Positions 12,470 to 25,435 of a DNA stretch of 64,000 nt are shown in pieces. A program made the translations under genes and the position numbers. The number at the start of each line of letters is the position of its first letter. The stretch's first letter is position 1. The notes beneath the pieces are model-generated. The model was not told where the DNA came from. It worked only from the letters and a program-made list of their open reading frames with translations, and did no database searches. This stretch comes from Norana najaformis (lineage: Eukaryota; Annelida; Clitellata; Crassiclitellata; Hormogastridae): the NCBI GenBank assembly GCA_964023275.1, contig OZ029921.1, positions 30,301,230 through 30,365,229 on the forward strand. The letters are read 5' to 3'.

Positions 12470-13074
12470 ATTATTTATACCCATTTCCAACAAATCATTT
12501 AAAGATGACTCAAGTACAGCCCAAAGGTCACAGAAACAATGACTGTGATAACAATCCCATCATTATAGCGCTTTCCTCTTAGGTAATACGGCTGCGTGTG
12601 TCACACTACACAATAAAATTTCAACCGCAAAAGGCAGTGGCTGCAGAGGATACATTACCACATACTGTACTGTCACACTGAGCTTGAAATGGTGTTCAAG
12701 GAGAAACTATACCTTAAAACCAGTCAACGAGAGTTGGAAATAAACTCGTCACAGTCGTGAATGTCTAGTAATAGCAAACACAACTGAATGCTCATTAACT
12801 CTGACTACAGTGTGGCAACAACCACACTAGTTATTGTCAAACTTTTTGTTCAATCAGTGCAGCTAAGCACAATCTGTGCATACCTGGAAGCTAGCTCAAT
12901 AATTCTCACATTAATTGCTATTTTGTGTCTGCCTCTGCATTTCAGAATTAATTTAGCAAGTTTGCTGCAATTTTTAGTGGTTGTGGAGGATATTAAGGCA
13001 CCGGCAAGAACAGTCTTCAGAGTGGCATCGACCATCAACCACGGAGAGGTTCTGTGACCAGCTTTATGCCAGTC
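12470..13074. other. No gene seen
   Basis: Open on both strands at 12788-13057 without motifs. CTAGCTCAATAATTCTCACA near 12890 also occurs near 2670, so part is a dispersed repeat. Confidence 0.4.
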
Positions 13075-13127
13075 CTGAGCGGTTAAGCTGGTTTAACGGC
13101 ATGGTTTAAACTATGGTTTAAATCTCT

Positions 13128-13209
13128 GATGCTGTGTTTGAAGGTTTAAATCAAGGTTCAAGATAAGTTCTCTTAAACCATGGTTTAAGAGATGTTCAAA
13201 CACGGCATC
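13128..13209. repeat. Nested inverted repeat / cruciform-forming palindrome
   Basis: Outer arms GATGCTGTGTTTGAA (13128) and TTCAAACACGGCATC (13195) flank a perfect 22-bp palindrome at 13170-13191 (centre CCATGG). Related TTTAAACC words continue upstream. Confidence 0.8.
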
Positions 13210-13289
13210 ATCTACTAATTGTGAGGGGTTCCTGGATGGTGAGGCAACAGGGAGGCAGACCAGATCGCCTGTCGTCGTTCCTCGTCCTT

Positions 13290-13400
13290 AATACAACATG
13301 GTCCATGAACCCTGAACACGATGTCATCTGTCAACTCTGCATGAAAATCAGTTGGCTGGGTCTGCACGATGATGGAAATCCCATCATAGGTGACTTCCAG
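13290..13400 (+). repeat. Dispersed repeat with shared peptide signature, copy 1
   Basis: CATCTGTCAACTCTG and flanks match the inverted copy at about 31310-31400 over at least 65 bp. Both would read W(S)..E..ICQL....WLG. Confidence 0.5.
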
Positions 13401-13864
13401 TTACCTGAGTTATCTTAGCTAACTAACTGAAGAACTTTCTGTTCTTAATGATCTTTCTGTTCTTAATGTCCTTAAAGTTCTTTAATTCTTTTGACCCCTT
13501 CACCAAAAGGATTAAAACCACATCCCTGGGCACCCGGAGAAAATGGGATTTTATATTTTTGTGAAATAACCCCCAACCAATAAGCATATTAGACAAAAAA
13601 CTGTATTTAAATGCAGGGAAACTCCTTCCCTAACCTACTAACGTGAAAACTACTTTGAAATGTAGTACCTTCAACGGCTGCTGTCTTCCCGTTCGCACAG
13701 GTAAGTATTACAGGTAGCACAACAAAACTGTTTGTGACTTCTTGAATGAAACGTCTTTGGCTGGTGTACCAAAATGTGCACTTTGATATTTTTTTATCTC
13801 CTCTCAGCATGCAACACAGGCAACGATGCTGGTTGCCTCAAAGGCCGCTCAGGATGACATTCAC

Positions 13865-14283
13865 GAACTGTAATCGTAATCGTAATCAAGAACTTATAAA
13901 GCGCCACTTCAAGATGAAACTCATCAGAGGCGCTCCCGGCCCAATTTCCCATGACTAATGGGGAATAACACGGTCTTCAAACGCTTGCGGAAAAGAGAGG
14001 GAGGAAGAAAGAGGAATTCCCGCCTAAGGTCACCAGGCAGGTTGTTCCATGAGGCAGGGCCAACAACGGCGAAGCTGCGACACTGTGCAGTAGTAGTGCG
14101 AGCCATAGGAACTACCAGTGATGCCCAGTAGTCTTTTGGTTGTACGGCTCTCAGACTGATCATATCTTTCATACGAATCTGCTTGCTGTCGGTTACAAAA
14201 ACTTTACAATATTTCATGGCATCAATCACTTGTAAACTGGGGTCAAGACCTGTAGGTCCTGGACAGTGTTGACTGAACAGCAC
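13865..14283 (-). pseudogene. Family-B LINE 3' end with RT C-terminus
   Basis: TAQCRSFAVVGPASWNNLP, then FRKRLKTVLF, the usual C-terminal signature of an L2/CR1-like reverse-transcriptase ORF. Followed by the tail GGCGCTTTATAAG and (GATTAC)n. Truncated at its 5' side. Confidence 0.7.
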
Positions 14284-14289
14284 AGCCTG

Positions 14290-15184
14290 TTATATCAGTG
14301 ACAGACTTCATGCTGGGCCTGATTTGCCAGAACCATCACCAGTGACTGGTGCAGCAGTAATTGGCATATCTGTGACACGGATGTCACCTTCTCTGAATCA
14401 TAATCAACGTTATCAACACTTTCTGTCTCCAAGTCAGAATTATCAGCTTCACTAACTCTCCTCTGCTGATTGCTTTCTAAAATGCGTCACCTTGCCTCTG
14501 CAAGTCAAAACTACCTTTTCTTTGGCACCAACTTTCAACCACCTTGACTACTTGTTACTCACGTCCATTTATCACCCATCAACAAGTAACGTCTATGCAT
14601 TAAGTGTTTACTTGATGCCAATCAACTATGCATTACATGTTTTATTGATGCCAGTTAATTAAGTGAAACCTTTATACTGACCTTTCAATATTCCAAATCG
14701 TTGACGAAACCAGTAAACTAGTTTCTCGGGATACCATAAAGTATGCGTAAACTGCTATTTTGGTTTCTTGCGATCAAAAGGACCAACATCGTTTATGTTA
14801 GCACAGACAGCGTCTCTGATTAGTTTCTCTTGAAGTGGTGCTACATAAATTTCTAATTAAAAACACAATTACTTTCTATCATCAAAATCCGACCATCACT
14901 TTGAGTGGTTGGCCTGTAAACAGGTCGGTCCATTTAACAATATCCAGCCCAAACTTATAAGCCCTCTAGGAACCGGAAATCACCACTGACGAATGTTCAT
15001 CCTGCAGAGACCTCGTGGTGATGGAACTTAGTTCAGGGAGTGCCAGCAGGAGTGGTGTAACTGTTGTGAACACTTCACAGGGCTAATAAACTGTTAACTG
15101 TCAAGCCTCCTGTTATATATCTTATGAGAGGGCCTGCCAAGCTGAAACTTTCTGTCTAGGTTCAGGTTCCGTGTTCACCATGTG
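14290..15184. other. No gene seen
   Basis: Unique sequence, no motifs. Confidence 0.45.
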
Positions 15185-15201
15185 CCCCCCCCCCCCCCCC
15201 C
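15185..15201. repeat. Poly-C run
   Basis: Seventeen consecutive C. Confidence 0.9.
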
Positions 15202-15394
15202 TGTGCTGAAGTTCTGGATCCGCCCTTGATGTCTGGCAGTAAAGCACATCCACTGTGGCCTAATTACACATTTCTAAGTGGCTCCCACAGAAAGGCAGTA
15301 GTGTCGTTTCTGATAAGACCACCTACTATAAGGCACCTCTTTTAGCCTCCCAATTTGCCTTTTCACTCAGGTACCAACCTCAAAATGGTGGCTT

Positions 15395-15447
15395 GGCATT
15401 CCAAAAATGGTTACTCATCCAACTACTAGCAGTCCTGCTTATCTGCA
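15395..15447 (-). mobile_element. 5S-rRNA-derived repeat, copy 2 (deleted)
   Basis: Minus strand GATAAGCAGGACTG, CTAGTAGTTGGATGAG and GGAATGCC align with copy 1 and with 5S rRNA after a small internal deletion. The plus strand here reads as a hydrophobic open frame only by chance. Confidence 0.55.
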
Positions 15448-16231
15448 CTGTTCTTGCCAGTATTTTGGTCACATTAGTGTATGTTATGAACAGACATTAC
15501 TTTATAAAGAATATAAAAGGCAAAACTGAATCAAAAAGGAGAGTTTCCATAACTGACACTCTTAATCTCTTAGTTTAGTTTTTGTGTTTTAAAATAAAAT
15601 CAAAGCCATGCCAATTTTCACAAAATTGAAATCCGCACAAAAACGAGAAACGTGCAAAACTGACAAAAAAGGAGCAAACAAAACTTCAGGAAGTCATGGC
15701 CACAGTCTGATTCTCAGAACCGGCAGCGAAAAGGTCAAAACAGCACAGACAAAACGAAAGACGATGGTGCCTCATGCAACAGCCAGACACCCGCTTTCAC
15801 CCAACACCGAAAGGAACACAGAGGGAGCAGAACAAACACCAGGGGATTCTAGCGGAGGAAATCTTTCACAACAACCAGTTTACCGTGTGGTTTATGCGAT
15901 CGCCCACAGCAAAATGGCCCTGAAAGAGTAGAACAGGGGAATTCAGTATACTATACATGTGTATGATGATAATGCACATAAGAAATGCAACAAATCACAT
16001 AACATGACAAATTTTAAGCAAGTAAATATGTAAGTAAATAGCCTTTATTTGCATAAATCAAACTCGTTTACATTTATAATAATGAAGCATTACGCTGTTA
16101 TAAGCAACAGTATGACAAAGCAACGGGAGTCTGAACGCTTAACTGCTTTCTTTGTGAATAAGTAAGTCAGCAAAAGTAAGCAAGTTTTATGTGATCACAT
16201 GAGCAAGTTGGTGAGCCAATAATTCTTTAGC

Positions 16232-16526
16232 ATAATCGTAATTCCGAGATTTCTACAGCGCCCAACGAAAGCCACATCGTGAGGACCAGCTTATTCGCAA
16301 GCGCTCAGTCAAAACTAAATCGATAGGCAAAAGGGTTCAGTTCCAGGTCAAGATCCAAAAGTCAGACAGAGAGACAGCATGGCAGCTACAGGGGGTGGTG
16401 TTTGGGGTTGGAGAAGAGAGAGAGATAAGTGGAAGAAGGGGTGTCAGGAGAGGATCTGTGAAAGAGGAATGTTTTCAGTTATGAGTTAAAGGCCGAAGCA
16501 GAAATTGCAAGCGGTGGAGCACACAG
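16232..16526 (-). mobile_element. Family-A LINE 3' end
   Basis: Nearly the same sequence and order as the left arm and inner half of the element at 55558 (ATTTCTACAGCGCC, GCTTATTCGCAAGCGCTCAG, ATCGATAGGCAAAAGGGTTC, GGTGTCAGGAGAGGATCTGT). Confidence 0.7.
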
Positions 16527-17354
16527 TCAACAACTTTCAAATCCATACAGCAAAAGGAAAAATTCAATTCCACCAGATCACCAAATCAACCAAGTTGGTG
16601 TCTAGGTGAATTGCTGCCTAAAAATTCAGATCCTTATTTCTGCAGAAACTGAAAAAAAGCATGACTGAGTATTCGTCCACAGCAGTACTACACACATTCC
16701 AAATCGCACTACATTACCAGGCAGATGCATCTTAACACTAGAAACAGTCATGCATACTTATCAGCTCGGTTGCTTCCATCTTTGACGTCAGTGGACGTGT
16801 ATTCTGCTAAATAATTCCCCTTAGATGTGGGATGCTTTTGATGGCAGAAAACAAAGGTTTATATCACAAAACCATTCTATATTCACACCCAACATCTATT
16901 ACTTTTTGTTGCAGTTTCGCCAATGTCGAATAAGCTCCACCAGTTCTTACGTTCCTGTTTACTGCGCCACCTGTTGTCGCAACATGTTCCGTCATGTAAA
17001 GTACATTTAGGACCACATTACCATAACCATGCTGTATTTCCCTCAAGAAAAGCACAGACCGTACAAAGAGATTCGACAAAATGCCACACAAATTATGTGC
17101 TGCAGTAAAGCACTGCTACTGCTCCAGCGGTCTGAAGTGTACGTGTATCCCGAGTGTTTAATGTGTATTTACACACATAACAAGACTCTACTGGAGGCGA
17201 AAGTGCGACTCATTACCTGCAATTACGTAGAATCAGGAAGTACAAAAAACGTTACAGAACACACACTCGTCACTAATTAGGCTACGCTGCTCCTTGTTCT
17301 TTCTCCTCATCTATTTCGCCCGTGGTTGAAGACCATCTTATTCAATCACGGTCT

Positions 17355-17440
17355 TGTGTTATCAGGTTGGGAGCACCTCTGAGAAGTTTTCTTGATGCGG
17401 TGCTATATAAATGGCACTTACACTTATGATTTCTGCAATA
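17355..17440 (+). mobile_element. Family-B LINE tail
   Basis: GGTTGGGAGCACCTCTGAGA, then CTTGATGCGGTGCTATATAA. Confidence 0.5.
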
Positions 17441-17708
17441 AGCATCAGTTAAAGTGAGCATCTTAACACCCACTTTGCATGAACCAGCTAATGTAATGTA
17501 CCGAGTAATGCATTGCAATGTTATATGCAAACATTGCAATTTTGTAATGTAAAAGTAACATTTTTTCCTAACCCATACAGCTTGGCACCTTAATGATAAA
17601 TGAGCAAGCTAGCATCAGCCATTTAACACATTTGAGTTAAAAGGTAAAAAACTAAAATGAATATTCACAACAATGAAAGGTTAAGTTACCATTGAAGATT
17701 TGCTTTGT

Positions 17709-17815
17709 ATCGTAATCGTAATCAAAAACTTATAAAGCGCCACTTCAAGATAAAACTCATCAGAGGCGTTCCCGGTAGTAGTGCGAGCCATAGGAACTAC
17801 CAGGTCTCCCTGGAC
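17709..17815 (-). mobile_element. Family-B LINE tail with internal deletion
   Basis: Matches 13865-13940 and then jumps to the segment GTAGTGCGAGCCATAGGAAC, which lies about 150 bp further along in that copy. Confidence 0.65.
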
Positions 17816-17959
17816 TGCGATCGCAGCAGTCGGCGGCCAGGGACAGAAGAAGCAGCTGAAACAGGATAATGTAAATGACTCAGTTCAAGTCAAACTGCAA
17901 CAGGGTGCACAGAGTAGAACTTTGGTTTTGTCAATGGAACGTCATGTGACAATCAGATG

Positions 17960-18110
17960 CTGTTCGTCTTTCTTCGGGTTTCTTTCTGTCTATGTCTCTC
18001 AGTCGCTCTCTGTCTGCTTGTATCTCTGTTGACAGTCCGTCCGCCTGCCTGTCCGTCCAGCCATCCCTCTGTCCGTTTTTCTGCCCGCCCTTCTTCATTT
18101 ATCTCTGTGT
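17960..18110. repeat. Pyrimidine-rich TCTG/CTGTCC tract
   Basis: Imperfect TCTGTC, CCGTCCG and CTGCC runs. Confidence 0.5.
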
Positions 18111-18239
18111 TTCCCAGCGCTAATTCTGGAGAGGACATCCTATTAACGAAGGAATGCCCAACTTGTTGTCCTGTTTTGACGCCACCCTTCAAGTTGTGCA
18201 TTGGCCAAGTTAGCTCATTTCAATGTTCTTAATGAAATG

Positions 18240-21200
18240 AATGAATGAAGAATACTTGTGCAGTGTTTACACTATTTAAACTGTTGTTACAGCGCTTAGT
18301 TCTGGCAGAGTTGTTCTAAGAGACTCAGATCATCTGATAACTTGAAACTAAAACACTCAGCCACCAGAAATTCACCCTAGAAACTCAACTCAAAACCAGG
18401 CAAATTTTGCAAAAACATTTTGTCTCAGTTCTCAACTTAACATGTTAGATTACATTACATTAGTAATAAACTTACAAGACCTAGTCATACTACAATTTTA
18501 CAAGTAATGTATGGTAACTGAATACAGAACTGTGGTTACAGAGTGTTCAAAATACGTAAGTTTTCTTGCAAAAAAAAGGACAGTCCCTTGCAAAAGTAAC
18601 AGTTACCTGTTCTATTGATTTTGTTTTCATGTGTTTATACATCACCAGCATCTAACAAGGCATCAACTGAAGTGCTGCCAGACGACTTGTACATAAACTC
18701 TTATCTGAGTAACAAGCCACACTAAATGCTGGCTGTAGACAACATGACTGTCGATCATTACCAGACAGCCAAGAATTCTACCAGAAATGTCTAAAACACA
18801 GTGTTCCCTACACCTCTTCTTCGGGGAAGTGCTGTTAGTGCTCAGCAGGATCCTGGGCTGTGTACCCTGCACATATTAAACAATTGTCAATGAACAATAG
18901 GTCACATTGAATCTCTGGCTGCAGACAACAATAACTTTCCATTACTAACAGGCAATTTGTCCATAAAACATTTTACTAGAAATGTCTGTTTAGATTGGAT
19001 TTGTAATACTCTATAGCAAAAATCACCCCAGAACATTCTGAAATCGAGGCACATCTATCACTCATCAGGGAAATAATAACATCATAAGCTGCACTCACGT
19101 TACAAAGCGACTAACACACAAACTGCCTTCTTCCTTGTGTAACCGAGCCACTGCCACATTTTCCTCCACGTCCGCCTTTCAAAGAATTAGCACGTGGTGT
19201 GGCAGAGCTAGCTTTTATCTAATAAAAGCTGCGGTTCACTTCAAATGACGATCACGCTCCAACAACAAATGCTCTTTTCCTGTAGCAAACTGAGAATAAA
19301 GGATAGCAAACAGTTTGGCTGGGACTTCTTCATTTATCGATTTTATTTTCTTATGTTTGTTCATTGGACAGGGCATCAATCAATGGCGCTAAGCAGTTCT
19401 GCATTAAGTCTGCCAGTAGGTCCGGAAGGCATCATCCTGCACACAACACTTGGCGGCTCTGCCAATACGATACTTTCACCAAACTATGATATGACAGAAC
19501 TCCAATATCGGGGCTCTCAAGTTTCCACGGGTTTACGCAAGTATGTATTTCTAGACCTTTTCACTGCAAGTGCTTATTATATCATGGTCCTTGCTCACCA
19601 GTCCTGTGCTTAAAAAGGCTGACGTGTCACAGTGAACGCAAATGAAACAAGGCGCATCGTGCAAAAGAAATTAAGCAATCCATGCACAGGCAAGAACAGA
19701 ATCAGCCAAGCCATTTAAAAAACAAAATGTCACAACATGATTTTTCTCAGGATCCAGCAAGAAGCAACTGAAGATACTATCCATCAAATAAGCAGCAAAA
19801 ACAACGACTACAAAATGCAGGTAGTCCGCAATTCCAAGGAAAACAATAGAAAGGCATCATCTATCAAAACTGAAGACAATAAATCAGAAGCACGAAGTCA
19901 ACTAATAAGGCAGGCATGACATTTTTACACGAAAGTTCTGCAAACATAAAAAAGTATTAACAGGAACAATAGGTGTGTAACCAGTTTTCTGACTTTGCCT
20001 TCGACTGGCTGGCTTTCCAGCTAAATCAATATTGGATAAAAACCATACCTACAGCCAGACAGCATGCTTTATGGCACCAGACATTACTTAAAAGAACACA
20101 GTCGAGTAGAAGAATTACCAAGCACAAAATAAGTTGCGTCGTTTTCAATCCGCTACACAAAGATCAGCATACCCCATAGATATGAACAGATGCCATGTCA
20201 TGCATACAGCATCTGTGCTGTGCAGTGGTAGAAAACGATCCGTGGGATGTTCAGCATCCGCTGCGGCCTCCGAGGCAACGCACGCTCCGGCAGTATCCGT
20301 CAATTTGTCTGAGGAAGCCTTTAATCCAGAGTCGCCATAAAGAATTCCACGGAGACAGAATGGCTTAAAAACTGCAGCTGGTCCTGTCCGCCACTAAATC
20401 CCGCCCGATTTCCAATGCATGAAAGTCATAAATCTATCATTCTCCACGGCTTCGATAGGGAAGGGTACACGACTAAAAGACACTGGTTATAATGCTCTCT
20501 AACACAAAATGCCTGGTAACAGAGCAAACTGTGGCCTACAACAAGACTTTTGACTGATAATAGTGATGGCCACAGTAACTGGATGCAGGTAGGTCAGTTG
20601 ACAGCATAAATGTGAACTCCACATGTCTTCTTCTTCATCCCAGAAAGACGAGTCACGAGTGCTTGAACCTGGCCAAACAGCAGCAAAGTTCTCAAGTTTC
20701 TTCAAGTTTTGATATCAGACAAAACAAGGACGAAAAAAAGTGCCCACAACAGTAACACAAGAAAGTAAAGAGCAGTAAGAATTACCTCAGACTGATAGAT
20801 ATACACAGAGGAAAATGTCTATCATTGTTTGATGTCAGTCTGATGAGTCGAGAATAGACTAGGAAGGGAAAAGCTGAAGCAAACCTATGCAATACCACAA
20901 CCACCCTGATAAGTCTTCCCATTTCTCTCAGCAAAAACACAACCCACCTTAGCTTCCTCTCCCCTCCTCTTTCTGGTCTCCTGGCAACCGGACTTGGTTC
21001 TTGACATAGCATCTCTGGACAACCCCACGGACTTGATGCAGCACTCAAGAATAAGCTGGTGCCCTGCACTTAGCTTTTAAGCAGCACTTTAGAAATTTAG
21101 AGTTTATGATTACGATTAACCAGGAATTCATGTAGTTCATTTAACTAGTTGAAATTCACAGTGGTGAGAGGTTAGCATATAGTGCAGATATTCCAGCAGA

Positions 21201-22440
21201 CACCAATTTCCTTCATAATCCAGAGACACTTCAAAACACCGGAAAAAGTCACCAGAGACTTAAAAAGCAGCCAAGAAGCAACTCGACAAAAGGTTCTATA
21301 AGATGAACTGAATGGAGATGTGCCACAGAATTAAACTGAGGCGAGACAATGCCGGAGACAATGCTCATGAAAACAGAGCAGTGTTGCAGCATCAAATCCG
21401 GAGCAGAGTATTCCATGGAGACGGAGAGAAGTCAGACGAACAAAGAAGGTCTTTGGAAAAAGCGGAAAAGAAATCGAGCCAACGAGACTGTCTTCACCAA
21501 CAGAACAAACACAAAGCATCATTGGGCCTATTGATCGATAATACGAATGCATAAGCAGCACAGCGCAGACAAGCGGAAAAACAAGACAAATGAACAGGAG
21601 TTACAATGATTCTAAGATTTCTCCGCTCCACCGCCATCTCACAGGAAAAGCTAACCACTTTCCGACTCCGGGATTCACAAGTACACCTCTGATATCCACC
21701 TCAGATACATTAGCTACTGCTCTTTAAAAATACCCAACAAGTTCGATGATAACACATATAATACCCGTCTAGTTGGTAAAAATAAAGTTGGCATAATCCC
21801 AGCTGAGAAAATGCAAGTTGACAAGAAGCAGGTTGGCAAAACCACAGTTACTTAGCAAGTGGTCTTAGTAATAAGTACGCAAAGAGGTGGTCAGCATAAT
21901 CACAGCTGGCAATAAACAAGATGGCATGAAGCAACCTGGCCTTGTCTCAGTCCCAGTAGAGATTAAACAACTTTTTCTTTACCTCAGTTAAATGTAAAAT
22001 GTAAATGTACACATTTTCTATAGCGACTATATGGCCTCAACCCGCTCATTTTTCAGTGAATTAATCGGGCGTATCCTTCACCACCGCTGCCCGTTACAAC
22101 AGAAATTCCCAGTCACAAAGTGAATTTTCAAAAATAAGAGTACATAAACTAGCGCCTAAAACCAACTGTAAGATTTTAGACTTTGATACCTTTGACCAGA
22201 CTGTAACCAAGCCAGGGCTGTAAGCAATTCAAAATGTAAATCAATGCTAAATCCAAAATAACACACCACCTACCAAGGTAATGTTAGAACTTTGAGCAGT
22301 TCATTTAGAACAGGCCATCAAGGATTAATGTACTCAATTTATTATCTAGTACTAAAACCTAACCACAATTCAGCTTCCCCAAACCAAAACCAACACTTTG
22401 GATAGTTGGACGATTATCTTTCATTCAAAGTGGAAAATTG
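18240..22440. other. No gene seen
   Basis: Open frames at 19245-19613, 20134-20340, 20782-21069 and 21312-21561 have no recognisable domain. 21312-21561 is purine-rich. 20180-20345 is locally CpG-rich. Confidence 0.4.
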
Positions 22441-22444
22441 CAGC

Positions 22445-22625
22445 TCAGGTTGGCACAGTGGTAGGGCAGTGGAACATCTACTGAAAGGTCCTGATTTAAA
22501 GCTCATTATGGGCATATAAGTTTCAGGTTCCTTCACAGCAATCAACAACCAGTTCCCATTTAAAGCAATTCAGCAGTTACCTAATATCACTTCAGTACTG
22601 GCCCAATGTCCTCACAATAATTTTG
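22445..22625 (+). mobile_element. SINE-like element
   Basis: GGCACAGTGGTAGGGCAGTG resembles a tRNA-derived A-box region. CCTGATTTAAAGCTC could be a decayed B box. The downstream GTTCCTTCACAGCAATC is core-like. Confidence 0.35.
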
Positions 22626-22884
22626 TATCTGCTCTATAGCGGTTGAGTAGCTACTTTAAAACAATAAGATAACTCCAAATGGCTTGGATCTCAGGCAAAC
22701 CTGACCGGAATTGACTCCAATAGTGCTCACATATGAACAGTCCACTGCATGCATAGATGTACATTAATCCCCTAGATGTCGTATTTGTGTGGACGTTTGT
22801 ACGACTTCCGGTCAGCATTGTGGCAAGTCAACAGTGATAGATTCATATGCAAATAATGATGCGCTACTGTTCATGTTCATTGCA

Positions 22885-23200
22885 ACCAGTAAACAAACTA
22901 CCGGAAATAGAATTGTGGCTCTTTCATTCCGGCACCATCTTCTTCAGGCAACAATCCTCACTTGACATTTGCCAAGGTTAATTTAGGAAAACTGTTCTAA
23001 TTTATTTCTGAATCATTCACTTATTTTGGTATTTATTTACTAATTATTTATTTTAATTTTATTTAGTGACTACCTATAAACCAAACACCGGAAGTAGAAC
23101 TGCAGTTCACTGTCACTCCAGCACCACCTATTCATGACATTCCCAAATCAACATTTTCCACAGTCACTTTAGGACAACTGCTTTAAATGGTTCTTCTGCG
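22885..23200. repeat. Diverged tandem duplication, period about 187 bp
   Basis: AAACAAACTACCGGAAATAG at 22891 and CCAAACACCGGAAGTAG at 23081 begin two segments that share order for about 110 bp (GGCACCATCTTCTTCA versus AGCACCACCTATTCA; CTGTTCTAATTT versus CTGCTTTAAAT). Confidence 0.55.
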
Positions 23201-23292
23201 TCCTGAAGTTTATCATTCTATTACAACAGACCAAATGTTCTTCTGTGTCCTAATTTAAGTTTATCATTCTATTACAACAGATCAAATGCTTA
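23188..23292. repeat. Direct duplication of about 50 bp
   Basis: TTTATCATTCTATTACAACA and a preceding TTCTTCTGYGTCCT occur twice in a row. Confidence 0.85.
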
Positions 23293-23299
23293 TTCAGCT

Positions 23300-25312
23300 G
23301 CGTGCTGCTGATCTCGTTCAGTTCAGTTTAACATTCCAACAACTGCATGCAAAATGTAATGAAGCCTTGTGTAAAAAGGCTGTCTGCACGTTCTTAGGAC
23401 AACCTGGTAGTTAAAGACAGAGCAAGGACACCCTTATTTATACCCGGTTTCCTCAACATTACCTGCTGGTTCAAAATGTCAAAATGTAATTCAGTCACTT
23501 GCACATAAACTGAACTGTTAAATTCAATCCAGGACAGGTTACCATAGAACTAGTAGTAGCGCCTTATTGGGATTCTCAAAAGACAATGTATAAATGCTCA
23601 GATACATATGCAGACCTACCAATCTAGCCAAAGATAATTAACTTCACCCCTCAGAAATGCTATGTTCTGCCCTTTTCAAACGTTCATGCAGCCCAAAGAA
23701 ACTGTCATGCCCAAACAACAGCTAATTCAGTTAGCTCCATTACCTGTCCATTCAGAATTCACAATCAGTATGCTCAAGCACTCCATTCATAAAGCCTGTT
23801 GACACAATGCATATCATTACACAAACAGTCCGTATACAAAATCAGAAAAAAGAAAATCAAGCCATCCACCTGCTGTTACATCCTGGTAATTCAATCACCA
23901 CCATGATCGATACTGTAATCAATCATTTTTATAGCACCTCTTAAAAACCCATCACAGGCACTGTGATTTAATTCTATAGCTACGTTCGTCTGACTAAACT
24001 CTAATTTGTTCTCCACTGCTGTAACTTGGGATTAGATGTGGCAAAGTATGCGATACGGTGGTTCATCCATTCAGCACTCATTTAATATAAAGAGTATGGT
24101 TTACAGCCCTCCTCCCTGAGATGGTCATTCTGTAGGGACCTTGAGCCAGTATTAGAAACACCATTATCTGTAATCAGATACTGATAAAACATAAAAATAC
24201 ATGAAACAAAAATATGTAGTAGACAAAAGAGTTACTGCTCATTTGTTAGGCTTAACAGCAGGTCGTCAGATCTTTTATCAGAAAAACAGAAACATTAAGG
24301 TCAATCCCACATGAGGATTTGGGTTTTATACCTCAACAACAAACTGTCAATTTCCCATGACACCCAGGATTCAAAGCCTCAGCAAAGCTGATGTGAAACA
24401 TATATATGCATTTTACCATTCAGCAATCATGCAAAAGAAACCATGAGTTCACTTGTCCTGGAATAAGCATAATGAGGAATCGTTATTTTCTTTTAAATCG
24501 TTTACTAGTAAACATCTAATCTTGATCCATAAGGCCACAATACATAAAACAGTAGCAAAAATATTTAATCTCCTCTGCAGGATTTATTAATTGGTGTGCT
24601 CGAGATAATAATCTTGTGCACAAGAGTTAGTCATTAGGAGGAAGGAGCTGTTAAGTGGTGCTCACCAGATCAAACATATTTGCCCAACATTTTACATGTA
24701 ACCTTAGAGACTTCTTCAAACTGGCTCATAACAGCCTCAGTGCAGACATTTAAGTGAAGCACTCATGTCCGTGATGACGGCCATAATTTCCAAGGAATTC
24801 ATAACCTCTGACCTTCTATGGCCGAAATCGCCAGCTCGCCAAAGTCATTAATAGACAAATACACTAATCACGGCTAGACTCCTGCACACACCTGTTAATC
24901 CACCTGTTCTCTGTAGGTGTGCCAACACAAAAGTGATGAGTGGGCAGTTTCTTGCAATTTCTCAATGCACCCTGAGGCTTAAACGATAAGTGGGTGGTTT
25001 ACATTAATTTCTGAACGACACAGAAAGACACAAATACGAGGATCCTAGAAAGCCCAAATTTTATCAGGCTGTTTCGAGACATCAGGTGCTGTACAAATCA
25101 AACACACAACTACATTCAGCCGACCAGAATACGCGAAAAGAATGCTATCAACTTCTTTTTTATCTAATGGGTTCTACCTTGCCATTGTAATCCTGCAGAA
25201 GACCAGCAAGTTTCATCTGTAGTTGAAACAATTCACTTCATAGTAACAATGTAAGACTGGGACAAAGGCATCAAAGACAGATACACTGCGGATATAGAAG
25301 AAGCAAAGTACA
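23300..25312. other. No gene seen
   Basis: AT-rich and broken by stops on both strands. A short SINE core-like string is at about 24125-24165 and a tail-like TTTTTATAGCACCTCTTAAA at about 23925. Confidence 0.5.
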
Positions 25313-25317
25313 GTTCC

Positions 25318-25435
25318 TTGAGCTACCACCAAGAGGCAGCCATGGGCATGAAGTGTTAGCAAATTTATTTTTCTTGACCTCTGCATATAAAGGCGAGTGT
25401 CCAGCCTTCTCCCTTGCCATCTAATCTTCCCACCA
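25318..25435 (-). mobile_element. tRNA-derived SINE family, 3' part (copy 1)
   Basis: Inverse of the string shared by all copies: AAGAAAAATAAA, ACACTTCATGCCCATGGC, TGCCTC. Extends through GGCAAGGGAGAAGGCTGGAC as in the copy at 54130. Confidence 0.65.

Noticed and set aside
15393..15578. Small membrane-protein-like open frame with a hydrophobic stretch
   Set aside because: It has no normal start codon and overlaps a 5S-derived repeat on the opposite strand.
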